From positions 1-46,249 of the forward strand of contig CALUOX010000006.1 in NCBI GenBank assembly GCA_944322375.1: DNA of 46,249 bases, read 5' to 3'. This DNA comes from an uncultured Alistipes sp. (lineage in GTDB: Bacteria; Bacteroidota; Bacteroidia; Bacteroidales; Rikenellaceae). The notes below the pieces were generated by a model. That model was not told where the DNA came from, did not search any database, and worked only from the letters and a program-made list of their open reading frames with translations. The position numbers were made by a program, and so were the translations under genes. Shown here piece after piece: positions 17,134 through 25,637 of this stretch. How positions within the stretch are numbered: position 1 is the first letter of the stretch; every line of letters begins with the position of its first letter.

Positions 17134-17543
17134 GTTCACGCCCGCAGGAAGGGACGAAACAGCCCTGTTCCGCTACACCGGAAAGGAATCGCCACGCCTC
17201 GCTCAACCGGCTGCGCCACCCGCCGATAACACTACCGCAACGAGAGCCGCGATCCGGCGACAGCCTGCGCAAAGACCCTCCGTACCTCTGAGAATCCAGC
17301 CACCCGATCGCCTCTCCGGGAGAGAGGCACCATCGTCGGCAGAAAGACAAAACGAGGGGAGTGATTGCATGGATTCCGGATCATAAGCATGTCATCGTGG
17401 GAGGTCGGACAAGGTCCGTCAAAGCTCTCCGGTTCTCCGCTTCGCCCGACATCGCTGCGACAGGCCAGACAAAAGAGTCCGGTATCGTGCGGATATAAGA
17501 AAAGCAACGCAGATGCAGCTGCGGCATGGACGCGGACAAAGTT
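17134..17543. other. Intergenic stretch with no recognised gene
   Basis: Four hundred bases between two terminators. Overlapping open frames on both strands have no recognisable product, and I see no promoter match. Confidence 0.5.
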
Positions 17544-17572
17544 CGGGCGGGGAAGACACGCTTCCCCGCCCG
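17544..17572 (-). terminator. Hairpin ending the minus-strand small-gene operon
   Basis: A perfect 12-base stem (17544-17555 with 17561-17572) and five-base loop, 25 bases beyond the stop of the gene at 17598. The minus-strand tail is only moderately T-rich (AACTTTG). Confidence 0.7.
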
Positions 17573-17597
17573 TTATCAATCATGGAGCATGGCGGAA

Positions 17598-17834
17598 TCA
17601 CTCCTTGGTGAGGTGCGCCTGCTCCTTCTGCTCACGCTCTATTTGCAGCAGGCGCGGCCTCAGATAAAAACGGTAGAACAATACATCGAACAGCAACAAT
17701 ACAAGCGCTGTAACCAACGTCCAGACGAGCGACAGCCGCCCGTCGGGCCGCTGAGATTCCGACGGCAGAAGGGTCATCAGCCAGAAAAAAGTAACCATTT
17801 CACGACCCGTGAGAACGAACGGACTCCGCAACAC
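17598..17834 (-). CDS. Small membrane protein, function unknown
   Basis: A 78-residue product with two hydrophobic helices (MVTFFWLMTLLP and LVWTLVTALVLLLFDVLFYRFYL) and a charged C-terminus (QIEREQKEQAHLTKE). The second helix and the motif LLFDVLFYRFYLRPR resemble LLDLLDYHFCLNRW in the next upstream gene, so the two may be paralogues. The true start may be the methionine at residue 13. It is the last gene of the minus-strand operon that begins with the broken lipoprotein gene. Confidence 0.6.
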   Translation of the reverse strand: MLRSPFVLTGREMVTFFWLMTLLPSESQRPDGRLSLVWTLVTALVLLLFDVLFYRFYLRPRLLQIEREQKEQAHLTKE

Positions 17835-17858
17835 TCATCTGCCGCAGTGGGCGGAAGT

Positions 17859-18101
17859 TTATACCCCGCGCTTCCCCTTCTCCGAATCGCCACTCTTCTT
17901 ACCGTACCAACGGTTTAGACAGAAATGGTAATCCAACAGATCGAGCATCGTCAGTGCCAGTACAACAAAGAGCGTCGCTAACAGGCACCGTCCGAGCGGA
18001 AAAGGCGTGACACCATAGTTCTGGTAGGCATAAAACAGGAAGAACATGACGAAGGCGATAATATTCTTCACAATCAATCTGTTAATATTACTCCTGTCCA
18101 T
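17859..18101 (-). CDS. Small membrane protein, function unknown
   Basis: An 80-residue product with two predicted helices (IVKNIIAFVMFFLFYAY and LLATLFVVLALTMLDLLDYHF) and a basic tail (GKKSGDSEKGKRGV). It starts 8 bases after the end of the broken lipoprotein gene and ends 25 bases before the start of the similar small gene downstream. The pair may work with the lipoprotein, for example as membrane partners or as protection against its product; this is only a guess from position. The family is not recognised. Confidence 0.65.
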   Translation of the reverse strand: MDRSNINRLIVKNIIAFVMFFLFYAYQNYGVTPFPLGRCLLATLFVVLALTMLDLLDYHFCLNRWYGKKSGDSEKGKRGV

Positions 18102-18108
18102 AAGCGAA

Positions 18109-19116
18109 CTAATTATTGGGTGTTACAGGTGAAATAGCAATCGATCCAAGCAAAAAATCTTTCCGCAACTCATACAATGTTGCATCATACGCATAATCAA
18201 CCAACGTGTTTACAATGGAAACTGAATAACCACTATTTGCCCCATATTGATATATCAAATCAGACAATGAGGCAAAAGCCGCTCCACCCGCAGTTGCAAT
18301 AGCGACCGCTTTCCAGCCGGCAGGCCCCAAAAACCTACAAGCACCACAAAATTTTCCTGTACCCGTAGTCAAGCCTCCAACCAAATCCGCTACTCCTGCC
18401 TGCTTCCAATTATATCCTAACCAACCTCGCGTTTGTGAATGATTTACCAAAGGCGCGGATAGCCGTTCGGAATCGATTATTGGAGGCAAAACAAGACCTA
18501 AAGAATCACAAATGCGATCGATATTGTCATGCCAGTATCGAAGAGAATTTTGCGCCACTGAAGCACCCATTAAAATTGCCTGCCTTTCAACATCATCCTC
18601 AATATCTTCTGCCGACTGTTTGACAGCATCAATTTGCTGACACAGAGAGTTCAAATCATAATATTATAGATTCCAATCGTGCTTTATGGGTCAAATACTG
18701 ATTCGTCGGCTCAAATACAGCAGTCGTATCAATTTTTCCCGATAAACAATCTGCATGCACTTGTGAAATAGTCTTTTTGATTTCAACTTTTTCACTCTCC
18801 GGAATTGTCAACAAATCGATACAATCAAATATCTTGTAATCAATGAATATAGGCTTAATAGGATCGTTTGGCCCAATAGGATCAATAGGTAGGAAAGGAT
18901 CCGTCACATTGCTTCGGCTCGAAGGCATCTGCCGAAATATTTCGTCGAACATCCGATCCATTATCAAGTTATGATCCGCTCCGACCTGATCGCACATTGC
19001 ATCTTGAGAATCGATACGATCTACATCTACACCTCCTCCATTAGAAGAGCATGAAACAATAAAGGAAACAGTCAATATAAATACGACTGATCCGAGAGAG
19101 AGAGAATTTTTTTCAT
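18109..19116 (-). pseudogene. Lipoprotein gene broken by two frameshifts
   Basis: Three frames join into one plausible lipoprotein of about 335 residues. From ATG at 19116, MKKILSLS runs into a stop at 19074-19072; dropping one TC from the (TC)6 tract instead gives MKKILSLGSVVFILTVSFIV then SCSSN, an ideal signal and lipobox that reads into the 18656-19075 frame. A second shift near 18660 joins ...ARLESII to YDLNSLCQQ, opening the 18109-18654 frame. The last third has a Gly/Ala-rich hydrophobic stretch (VGGLTTGTGKFCGA to AGGAAFASL). Base composition is much more AT-rich than its neighbours, suggesting transfer. Read as separate genes, both fragments would need TTG starts. Sequencing error is the other possibility. 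The family is unknown. Confidence 0.7.
19094..19105 (-). repeat. (TC)6 dinucleotide tract next to an A7 run in a signal-peptide coding region
   Basis: On the minus strand ATG is followed by seven A, TT and six TC units at codons 4-8 of the broken lipoprotein gene. Loss of one TC unit restores the frame. Confidence 0.85.
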
Positions 19117-19174
19117 AATTTGTCTGTGTTTAAAATTATTTCGATGTAAGAGAGGCGCCATAAACATCGTTTCG

Positions 19175-19205
19175 CAAATATAGGAAACTTGTTACACGAT
19201 TCAAA
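19175..19205 (-). promoter_or_regulatory. Promoter of the lipoprotein/small membrane gene operon
   Basis: On the minus strand TTTG (19205-19202), 19 bases, then TATATTTG (19182-19175), a full consensus match. Transcription would start near 19168, about 50 bases before the ATG at 19116. An intact promoter suggests the frameshifts are recent. Confidence 0.75.
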
Positions 19206-19430
19206 ATATTTTTAATAATATTTTAAATATCTTATCATTTGCTTTTAATTTAGAATTATTCAATAATAAACACGAACACATACATAAAAAAAACGAGAGT
19301 TTATACTTTCGTATTATAATACTACTCTCCTGTTAAACTAACTTTATCAAATAATATATGCCTTTAATAGCATCTAATCCTTTAAAATAAACTCAACAAA
19401 GAGACTGCATACCAGTACTTTGCAACAAAT
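19206..19430. other. AT-rich intergenic stretch
   Basis: Very AT-rich, with no gene. A short palindrome GTATTATAATAC is near 19310. Nothing else was recognised. Confidence 0.5.
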
Positions 19431-19471
19431 AAAAAAAACATCCCGACCTACAAAAATTGTAGATCGAGATG
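19431..19471 (-). terminator. Intrinsic terminator of mdh
   Basis: On the minus strand CATCTCGA-T-CTACAA pairs with TTGTAG-G-TCGGGATG around a TTT loop (19471-19439), allowing two G-T pairs. Eight T follow (19438-19431). It lies 73 bases beyond the mdh stop. Confidence 0.88.
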
Positions 19472-19543
19472 CAATAAATACACTTGTTATCGAAGAGAAC
19501 CGACTCCGTAATGCCTTACGGATAAATCCGGCCGCTCCTCCGA

Positions 19544-20536
19544 TCAGAGATTGGGATTGATCTTCGTCCACTCCGATACGGGCGGTACGATGTTCAACGT
19601 TACCAGCTCGTCACGCATCTTGCAGAGGTGCTCGTAGCTGGCGTCGAGGCTTGCAAGCTCGTCGGCCGTACCCGTCGGCATCTCGTAATGACATCCCGTT
19701 GCGTCGATCGTGGTCTTCATGGCCATCATGATGCACTTGTACTTTTCGTTGTTCACGAACGTACCGGCCGGCCAGCGGAAAGGCTCGCCGCCCATGGCCG
19801 AACGGATCATCTCGACCGAAAGGTAGGCCGGACTCTGGAACGACGAACGGCCGCGCAGCTCGATGATCTTCGCACCGCCCTTCGTTACATCCTGCTGCAT
19901 CTGCTTCCACTCCTCAACGGGGAAGGCAGGCGTACCGATAATCCCGCTCAGCGGTTTGCCGGCAACCTTCACGGCGCTGCCGAATACGGCCATCTGCTCG
20001 CCGTGGCCGCCATACGTTGCGCAACCCGTGATCTGGTTCTGCATCACACCGAACTTCTTGGCCAGAGCGCTCTGCAGACGTGTCGAGTCGAGAGCTGCAA
20101 GCGTCGTCACCTGCGAAGGTTTCAGACCCGAATAGAGCAACGTCACCAGACCCGTCAAATCGGCCGGATTGAAGATGATCACCACGTGTTTTACATCGGG
20201 GCAGTAGGTCTTGATGTCCTTGCCCAGCTGCTCGGCGATCTCGCAGTTGCCCTTGAGCAGGTCCTCACGCGTCATGCCGGCCTTACGGGGTGCACCACCC
20301 GAAGAGATGATATACTTGGCGCCGGTAAACGCCTCTTTCACGTCGGTCGTGGCCGTGATGTTCACGCCATCGAAACCGCTCTGACGCATCTCCTCGGCAA
20401 CACCCTCCGGAGAAAAGACATCATACAGACACAGATTGGGTGTCAACCCCATCATCAGCGCCGTCTGCGCCATGTTCGAACCGATCATGCCGGCTGCGCC
20501 GACGATCGTCAATTTCTCGTTTGTCAGAAAAGCCAT
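19544..20536 (-). CDS. mdh: Malate dehydrogenase
   Basis: NAD-dependent interconversion of malate and oxaloacetate in central metabolism. The 330-residue protein starts MAFLTNEKLTIVGAAGMIGS, with the GAAGMIG nucleotide-binding loop at 13-19. Further family elements are the SSGGAPRKAGMTREDLL loop (substrate arginine), FNPADL, TRLQSALA and YGGHGEQM with the catalytic histidine. The start at 20536 gives the usual N-terminus; the frame continues upstream to 20674, but that part would lie before the likely promoter. It is a single gene with its own terminator, divergent from the YeiH gene. Confidence 0.94.
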   Translation of the reverse strand: MAFLTNEKLTIVGAAGMIGSNMAQTALMMGLTPNLCLYDVFSPEGVAEEMRQSGFDGVNITATTDVKEAFTGAKYIISSGGAPRKAGMTREDLLKGNCEIAEQLGKDIKTYCPDVKHVVIIFNPADLTGLVTLLYSGLKPSQVTTLAALDSTRLQSALAKKFGVMQNQITGCATYGGHGEQMAVFGSAVKVAGKPLSGIIGTPAFPVEEWKQMQQDVTKGGAKIIELRGRSSFQSPAYLSVEMIRSAMGGEPFRWPAGTFVNNEKYKCIMMAMKTTIDATGCHYEMPTGTADELASLDASYEHLCKMRDELVTLNIVPPVSEWTKINPNL

Positions 20537-20583
20537 ACTACAATTACTATTTATTGTTAATAAACTAACAGTTCTTCGACCTA

Positions 20584-20591
20584 CAAAAGTA
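20584..20591 (-). promoter_or_regulatory. Candidate -7 element for mdh
   Basis: Minus-strand TACTTTTG fits TAnnTTTG. No good -33 TTTG is found 19-21 bases upstream, so this is tentative. It lies about 48 bases before the mdh start. Confidence 0.45.
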
Positions 20592-20652
20592 ATGTTTTTT
20601 TTCGATTGTTCGTCATGATTCTTAGAATTTGTTCGCATTTTGCAGCGATTTC

Positions 20653-20683
20653 TTCGGATTCCCAACAAGAACAACTACCTTTG
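20653..20683 (+). promoter_or_regulatory. Promoter for the YeiH-family gene
   Basis: TTCG (20653-20656), 19 bases, then TACCTTTG (20676-20683). The -7 element is perfect and the -33 is off by one. Transcription would begin near 20690, giving a very short leader. Confidence 0.6.
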
Positions 20684-20708
20684 CGCCGCCATTAAAATGA
20701 CAAGACTC

Positions 20709-21719
20709 ATGAAACTTTCAGAAAAACAGGGAAATGTCCTGCACGGCATCCTGCTCGTCACACTCTTCTCCTGCGCCGCATTCTATCTGGCCGACACGGA
20801 GATCGCACGGCAGCTCTCCTTCAGCCCCCTCATCATCGGCATCCTCCTGGGCATGCTCTACGCAAACAGCCTGCGCAACCGCCTGCCCGAGACCTGGGTG
20901 CCGGGGATTCTCTTCTGTTCGAAACAGGTGCTCCGCGCCGGCATCGTACTCTACGGCTTCCGGCTCACGTTCCAAAGCGTGGCCGCCATCGGTGCTCCCG
21001 CCATCGGGATCGATGCCGTCGTGGTTGTCGGGACACTCCTGCTGGGAATAATTCTGGGCCGCCTGCTCAAGATGGACGGCGATCTGGCGCTTCTGACCTC
21101 GACCGGCAGCGCCATCTGCGGTGCCGCGGCCGTGTTGGGAGCCGAACCCGTCGTCAAGGGCGAACCGCACAAGACGGCCGTTGCCGTCTCGACCGTCGTC
21201 ATCTTCGGCACCGTCTCGATGTTCCTCTACCCCGCTCTGTGGCGCGCCGGCGTGCTCGACCTCACACCCGAACAGATGGGACTCTACACCGGCGCCACGC
21301 TCCATGAAGTGGCACACGTCGTAGGCGCAGGAAACGCCATGGGCGAGACGATTGCCGACAGTGCCGTCATCGTCAAGATGATCCGCGTGATGATGCTCGC
21401 GCCCGTTCTGTTGGTCATGGGACTGCTGCTGGCCCGCAGAAAAGGGGCTCAGCGAGGAACGAAGGTGACGATTCCCTGGTTTGCATTCGGATTTCTGGCA
21501 GTCATCGGGTTCAATTCGTTCAACCTGCTTCCGGCGTCCGTCGTCAACGGAATCAACTCGTTCGACACCTTCCTGCTCACAATGGCCATGACGGCCCTCG
21601 GCACCGAAACCAGTTTCGAGAAGTTCAAACGGGCCGGCTTCAAGCCCTTCCTGCTTGCCGCACTGCTTTACATCTGGTTGTTGGGCGGAGGCTATCTGCT
21701 TGCAAAGTGGTTCTTATAG
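20709..21719 (+). CDS. YeiH family putative sulfate exporter
   Basis: A 336-residue membrane protein of the YeiH/UPF0324 family, annotated elsewhere as putative sulfate exporter; the function is not well established. About ten hydrophobic segments are seen, with family blocks GILLGMLYANSLRN, VLRAGIVLYGFRLTFQ, TSTGSAICGAAAVLG and LYTGATLHEVAHVVGAG. The ATG at 20709 (MKLSEKQG) is preferred; 20697 (MTRLMKL) is possible, and 20640 lies before the -7 element and is unlikely. Its stop overlaps the stop of the convergent acyltransferase gene by 6 bases. Confidence 0.87.
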   Translation: MKLSEKQGNVLHGILLVTLFSCAAFYLADTEIARQLSFSPLIIGILLGMLYANSLRNRLPETWVPGILFCSKQVLRAGIVLYGFRLTFQSVAAIGAPAIGIDAVVVVGTLLLGIILGRLLKMDGDLALLTSTGSAICGAAAVLGAEPVVKGEPHKTAVAVSTVVIFGTVSMFLYPALWRAGVLDLTPEQMGLYTGATLHEVAHVVGAGNAMGETIADSAVIVKMIRVMMLAPVLLVMGLLLARRKGAQRGTKVTIPWFAFGFLAVIGFNSFNLLPASVVNGINSFDTFLLTMAMTALGTETSFEKFKRAGFKPFLLAALLYIWLLGGGYLLAKWFL

Positions 21720-22748
21720 TCCGAGCAGGCGGAGCAGCAGACGGTTCGCGCCCTTCGACGGCGTGACAAACCGCTGTACGATCCGGCCCACGGCCCAGGG
21801 AAGGAGGACGCCCGACAGGAACAGGAGGACCGAGAAGAGCCGCGGATCGACCGACAAGCGGGGATAGAGGAGTCCGCGCAGCAGGCCGACAGGCACCACG
21901 TGCAGCAGATAGATCGTAAAGGTGTATTTGCGCAGGTCGCGGACAAACGGCAGGCGCATCTCTCTGCTGCCGGCCACAGCGCCGCAGGAGGCGACAAACA
22001 AAATCCCGGCCAGGGCATAGAGCGGTGCCGCAACATGCGACGGAAGCCACAGCGTCACCAGCGACGCAGCGCCCCAAAAAAGCACCGCCGACATTCGGGA
22101 CAAAAACGGCCAGAAGCGGTTCCGACAATCGCATGCCACCATTCCCAGCAGGAAAAAGGCCGTGTACCAGAGGACGTCGGGCAGCATCAGCAACTCCCGG
22201 CCCGTGGGAGCAATCAGGCGATTGACGACGATGCAGACGACCGCAACCGCAACGAGCAGACGCTTTCGTCCGCCGCTCCAGCGATCGACAAGATACCCGA
22301 CGATACTCACCTCGAACAACACCTCCAGAAACCAGAAGGGACGGATGGGATTGTCGGCCGGATAGAGGAAAGCGTGCAGATAGGCCGCAACGCTCAACTC
22401 CGAAGGCCGCATCGCATAGGCGCTCAGCAATCCCTTGGGGACAAAGACCAGCGTGGTCCAGACCCACAGCGGAAAGAGCAGCCGCCAGCCACGGCGCCGG
22501 ACAAATTGCGGCAGCGTAACACGTCCGCTCCCGCCGCCGTAACGGAACAGATAGCCCGAAAGAGCAAAGAATAACGGCATGTGAAATGCGTAGATCCAAC
22601 GGAACAGTGCCGTTGAATTGAACCGGACATCCGCACCCGAATGGCCCGCCACGACCAACAGAATGCCGATCACATAGCAGAGGTCGATCCGACGGTCGCG
22701 CGGCCGCGACTCCCGGAAAACGGTACTTGCGGGCGGGTTACTTCTCAT
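21714..22748 (-). CDS. Membrane acyltransferase (acyltransferase 3 / OafA-like)
   Basis: A 344-residue protein with about ten membrane segments. It has the acyltransferase-3 hallmarks RRIDLCYVIGILLVVAGHSG (first helix with the family Arg/Asp and histidine) and FHMPLFFALSGYLF. Such enzymes add acetyl or other acyl groups to surface sugars or peptidoglycan. It overlaps the ftsW end by 11 bases and so is probably co-transcribed with the dcw cluster, which hints at cell-wall modification but does not prove it. The start at 22748 is used; 22787 would overlap ftsW more. No terminator is visible after it. Confidence 0.83.
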   Translation of the reverse strand: MRSNPPASTVFRESRPRDRRIDLCYVIGILLVVAGHSGADVRFNSTALFRWIYAFHMPLFFALSGYLFRYGGGSGRVTLPQFVRRRGWRLLFPLWVWTTLVFVPKGLLSAYAMRPSELSVAAYLHAFLYPADNPIRPFWFLEVLFEVSIVGYLVDRWSGGRKRLLVAVAVVCIVVNRLIAPTGRELLMLPDVLWYTAFFLLGMVACDCRNRFWPFLSRMSAVLFWGAASLVTLWLPSHVAAPLYALAGILFVASCGAVAGSREMRLPFVRDLRKYTFTIYLLHVVPVGLLRGLLYPRLSVDPRLFSVLLFLSGVLLPWAVGRIVQRFVTPSKGANRLLLRLLGL

Positions 22749-24048
22749 AGATCGACTCCGAACGGGGCGTATCGTGGGAATGTTCATCGTTTTGACGGCT
22801 TACGCTCAGGATCATCCCCAGGGCGATGGTCGTAAAGAGCACCGACGAACCGCCGCGCGAGATGAGCGGCAGCGTCTGACCCGTTTCGGGCATCAGATTG
22901 ACCGTCACCATCACATGCAGCAGCGCCTGACAGGTGATCATCATCGCCAGTCCCAGCACCAGCAGTCCCGGGAATGCCGTCCCGCACCGCACGAAGATCT
23001 CCCTCGCGCGGAAGAAGATCCAGAGATAGAGAATCAACAGCACGGCGGCCAGCAGGATACCATACTCCTCGACAAAAAAGGCATAGGCGTAGTCGCTCTC
23101 GGGATGGATCATCTCCACACGCATGGCGCTCTGTCCGGCACCTTCGCCCAACAGCCCGCCGTTGTGGATGGCGATCATTGACCGCTCGGTATCGGTCAGT
23201 TCGTCGATCGGCTTCTCGACCTGCGACGACGTCCAGAGGTCGATCCACGTGCTGAGACGTCCCGAAGCCGTCTCGCTGCGGCCCAGATTGAGCAGTCCCG
23301 CAAGCAGCAGGGCGCAGAGAGCCAGTCCCAGCAGTTTCAACAACTCCCTCATCTGCACGCGGCCGATCAGCATCATGACCAGCGAGGTCAGAAAAACCAG
23401 CAGCGCCGAGGAGGTGTGGGCCGGAAAGATCACGACACACGACAATCCCACCGGCAGCAGAATGGGGATCGTTCCTTCCCGCCAGATCTTTCGCTGGGCG
23501 GGAGTACGCCATTTGAAAGGGTTGAGCGACGGCACAAGCCGGATACGGTCGATCCGGCTCTGACGCGACGCCAGCTGCCGCGCAAGCAGCAGGATCGTCG
23601 CCACCTTCAGCGCCTCGGAGGGCTGAAACTGAAAACCAAAGATCGGGATCCAGCGGGCCGCACCATTGGTCGTCGCACCGATGAAATAGACGGCCAACGT
23701 AAGCGACAGGCTGATGACGTAGGCCGGAAGGGCAAGCCGGTTGTAAACGCGGCAGTTGATCTTGTGGACCACGAGGATGACCGGGAAACAGAGGAGCAGA
23801 ATGGCCAGTTGCTGACTCAGGAAGTGTGACGTGGAGCGCACCGTACGGGTATCATAAGCCATCTTGGCTGTCGAGGAATAGACGACCAGAATGGATATGA
23901 CGGCCAGGGCCAGAATGATGATCCACAATACGCGGTCACCGGTAAAAACAGACCTCAATATCGCCCGAAGCCCGCCCGGATTCTCCGCAGCCGCGGACTC
24001 TTCCTGTTGCATGTCATCCATCTTCCGCATGTTCATCCACCGTTTCAT
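22738..24048 (-). CDS. ftsW: FtsW/RodA/SpoVE-family peptidoglycan polymerase, dcw cluster copy
   Basis: A SEDS-family glycosyltransferase of the division machinery that polymerises lipid II with its partner PBP. The 436-residue protein has about ten helices, with STSHFLSQQLA, GAARWIPIFGFQFQPSE, IHNGGLLGEGAGQS and MPETGQTLPLISRGGSS, all standard blocks. The N-terminal 40 residues are polar and variable. Position after murD in a dcw cluster supports FtsW rather than RodA. The start at 24048 is followed by several other methionines, so it is uncertain. About 100 bases separate it from murD. Confidence 0.93.
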   Translation of the reverse strand: MKRWMNMRKMDDMQQEESAAAENPGGLRAILRSVFTGDRVLWIIILALAVISILVVYSSTAKMAYDTRTVRSTSHFLSQQLAILLLCFPVILVVHKINCRVYNRLALPAYVISLSLTLAVYFIGATTNGAARWIPIFGFQFQPSEALKVATILLLARQLASRQSRIDRIRLVPSLNPFKWRTPAQRKIWREGTIPILLPVGLSCVVIFPAHTSSALLVFLTSLVMMLIGRVQMRELLKLLGLALCALLLAGLLNLGRSETASGRLSTWIDLWTSSQVEKPIDELTDTERSMIAIHNGGLLGEGAGQSAMRVEMIHPESDYAYAFFVEEYGILLAAVLLILYLWIFFRAREIFVRCGTAFPGLLVLGLAMMITCQALLHVMVTVNLMPETGQTLPLISRGGSSVLFTTIALGMILSVSRQNDEHSHDTPRSESIYEK

Positions 24049-24147
24049 TCACATTTTCATCCTTCAAACACAAGTCGCAACGACGCTCCTCCCCTCCACA
24101 CGGCAGACAACGGCCGCATCAAGGACAAGGCGTCTCTGCAATCCCGT

Positions 24148-25500
24148 TCAGAGCCGTTCGTTCACCCACCGTTTGAAAAGCTCGCCCCGCTGTTCGTAGT
24201 TCTTGAACAGGTCGAAACTGGCACATGCCGGCGAGAGCAGGACAACGTCACCCGGACGGGCCGCATCACGGGCCGCCGTCATCGCTTCATCGAGCGACGA
24301 CGTGGAGATCACCTCCGGAACGACACCGGTGAAGCTGTCGATCAGTTTGCGGTTATCCACTCCCATGCAGACAAGCGTATGCACCTTCTCCCGTGCAAAG
24401 GCCTTGAGCGGTTCATAATCGTTGCCCTTGTCCGTACCGCCGGCGATCCAGACCGTCGGGCGCTTCATGCTTTCGAGCGCATACCATACCGAATCGACAT
24501 TCGTAGCCTTTGAGTCGTTGATCCACAGGACACCGCCGACCTCCCGAACCGGTTCGAGCCGATGCTCGACCGGCGCAAATGCATAGATCGACCGACGGAT
24601 CCGGTCGGGTGCCACGCCGGCCGCCAGTGCCGCCAGCGCCGCCGCCATTGCATTGTAGGCATTGTGCAGGCCGCTGATCCGCATGCGGCGCGTATCGATC
24701 GTGACGGAGCGTTCGCCGACCGTCGCCGTAAAACGGCCGTTTCCGCTCAGGAACGCATCGCCGTCGCCGCCCGCGACAACCGTCTTCGCCGCAAACGGAA
24801 GCCGGTGCATCGGAAGCCGATAGTCCGGCAGCAGGGAACAGATCGTCTCGTCGTCCGCCGAATAGATGAAATAGTCCGCGGGCCGCTGGTTCTGCGTGAT
24901 GCGCATCTTTGCAGCGGCATACTTGGCAAAGGAGTGGTCGTAACGGTCCAGATGGTCGGGCGTGATGTTCGTCAGCACACCGATATCGGCCCGGAAGCGG
25001 TACATGCCGTCCAGCTGGAACGAACTGAGCTCCAGAACATACCAGTCATAGTGGCCCGTCGCCACCGAATAGGCGAAACTCTCGCCGATGTTGCCGCCCA
25101 GAGCCACCTTGTAACCGGCATCGTGCAGGATCTTGTAGATGAGCGACGTGGTCGTGGTCTTGCCGTTCGAACCGGTGATGCAGATCGTCTTCGCTCCGTC
25201 GAGGTAACGGCCCGCAAACTCGATCTCCGAGATGACCGGCACACCCCGTTCACGCAACTTGCGCACAAGCGGCGCCGTTTCGGGAATGCCCGGAGACTTG
25301 ATTACCTCCGATGCCGCAAGCACACGCTTCTCCGTATGACCACCCTCCTCGTAGGGCACGCCCCACGCCTCGAGTTTCATTCTGAAGCGGTCGGCAAGAC
25401 GTCCGCTGTCCGACAAAAACACATCGAATCCCATCTTACGGGCCAGAATCGCCGAGCCGTAGCCGCTGATTCCACCGCCCAAAACCACAATCTTTTTCAT
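24148..25500 (-). CDS. murD: UDP-N-acetylmuramoyl-L-alanine--D-glutamate ligase
   Basis: Adds D-glutamate to UDP-MurNAc-L-alanine in the cytoplasm, using ATP. The 450-residue protein has an N-terminal Rossmann start (KKIVVLGGGISGYGSA), the Mur ligase ATP loop GSNGKTT (110-116), SSFQLDG, ITPDHLDRYDH, and HRLEPV with NDSKATN later. SPACASFDLFKNYEQRG near the C-terminus is typical for MurD. It lies between mraY and ftsW. Confidence 0.96.
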   Translation of the reverse strand: MKKIVVLGGGISGYGSAILARKMGFDVFLSDSGRLADRFRMKLEAWGVPYEEGGHTEKRVLAASEVIKSPGIPETAPLVRKLRERGVPVISEIEFAGRYLDGAKTICITGSNGKTTTTSLIYKILHDAGYKVALGGNIGESFAYSVATGHYDWYVLELSSFQLDGMYRFRADIGVLTNITPDHLDRYDHSFAKYAAAKMRITQNQRPADYFIYSADDETICSLLPDYRLPMHRLPFAAKTVVAGGDGDAFLSGNGRFTATVGERSVTIDTRRMRISGLHNAYNAMAAALAALAAGVAPDRIRRSIYAFAPVEHRLEPVREVGGVLWINDSKATNVDSVWYALESMKRPTVWIAGGTDKGNDYEPLKAFAREKVHTLVCMGVDNRKLIDSFTGVVPEVISTSSLDEAMTAARDAARPGDVVLLSPACASFDLFKNYEQRGELFKRWVNERL

Positions 25501-25637
25501 GCTCTATCGAATCTTTTGTTCTTCATTTTCCATTCTCACATCGTGCGGTATCCGCATCAGGTCCCGCACGTCTCATGCGGTGGAATACCGTCGTCCGCCC
25601 CTTCCGTATCGTGGCGCAGAGCGTCCGGCTCCTCCCG

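Noticed and set aside
17134-17597. Overlapping open frames after the fimbrial terminator
   Set aside because: Frames on both strands lack promoters, supported starts or family resemblance.
19750-19770. ACGAACGTAC inside mdh, similar to the recombination core
   Set aside because: It differs at the last bases of the core, is within a conserved coding region and has no partner site.
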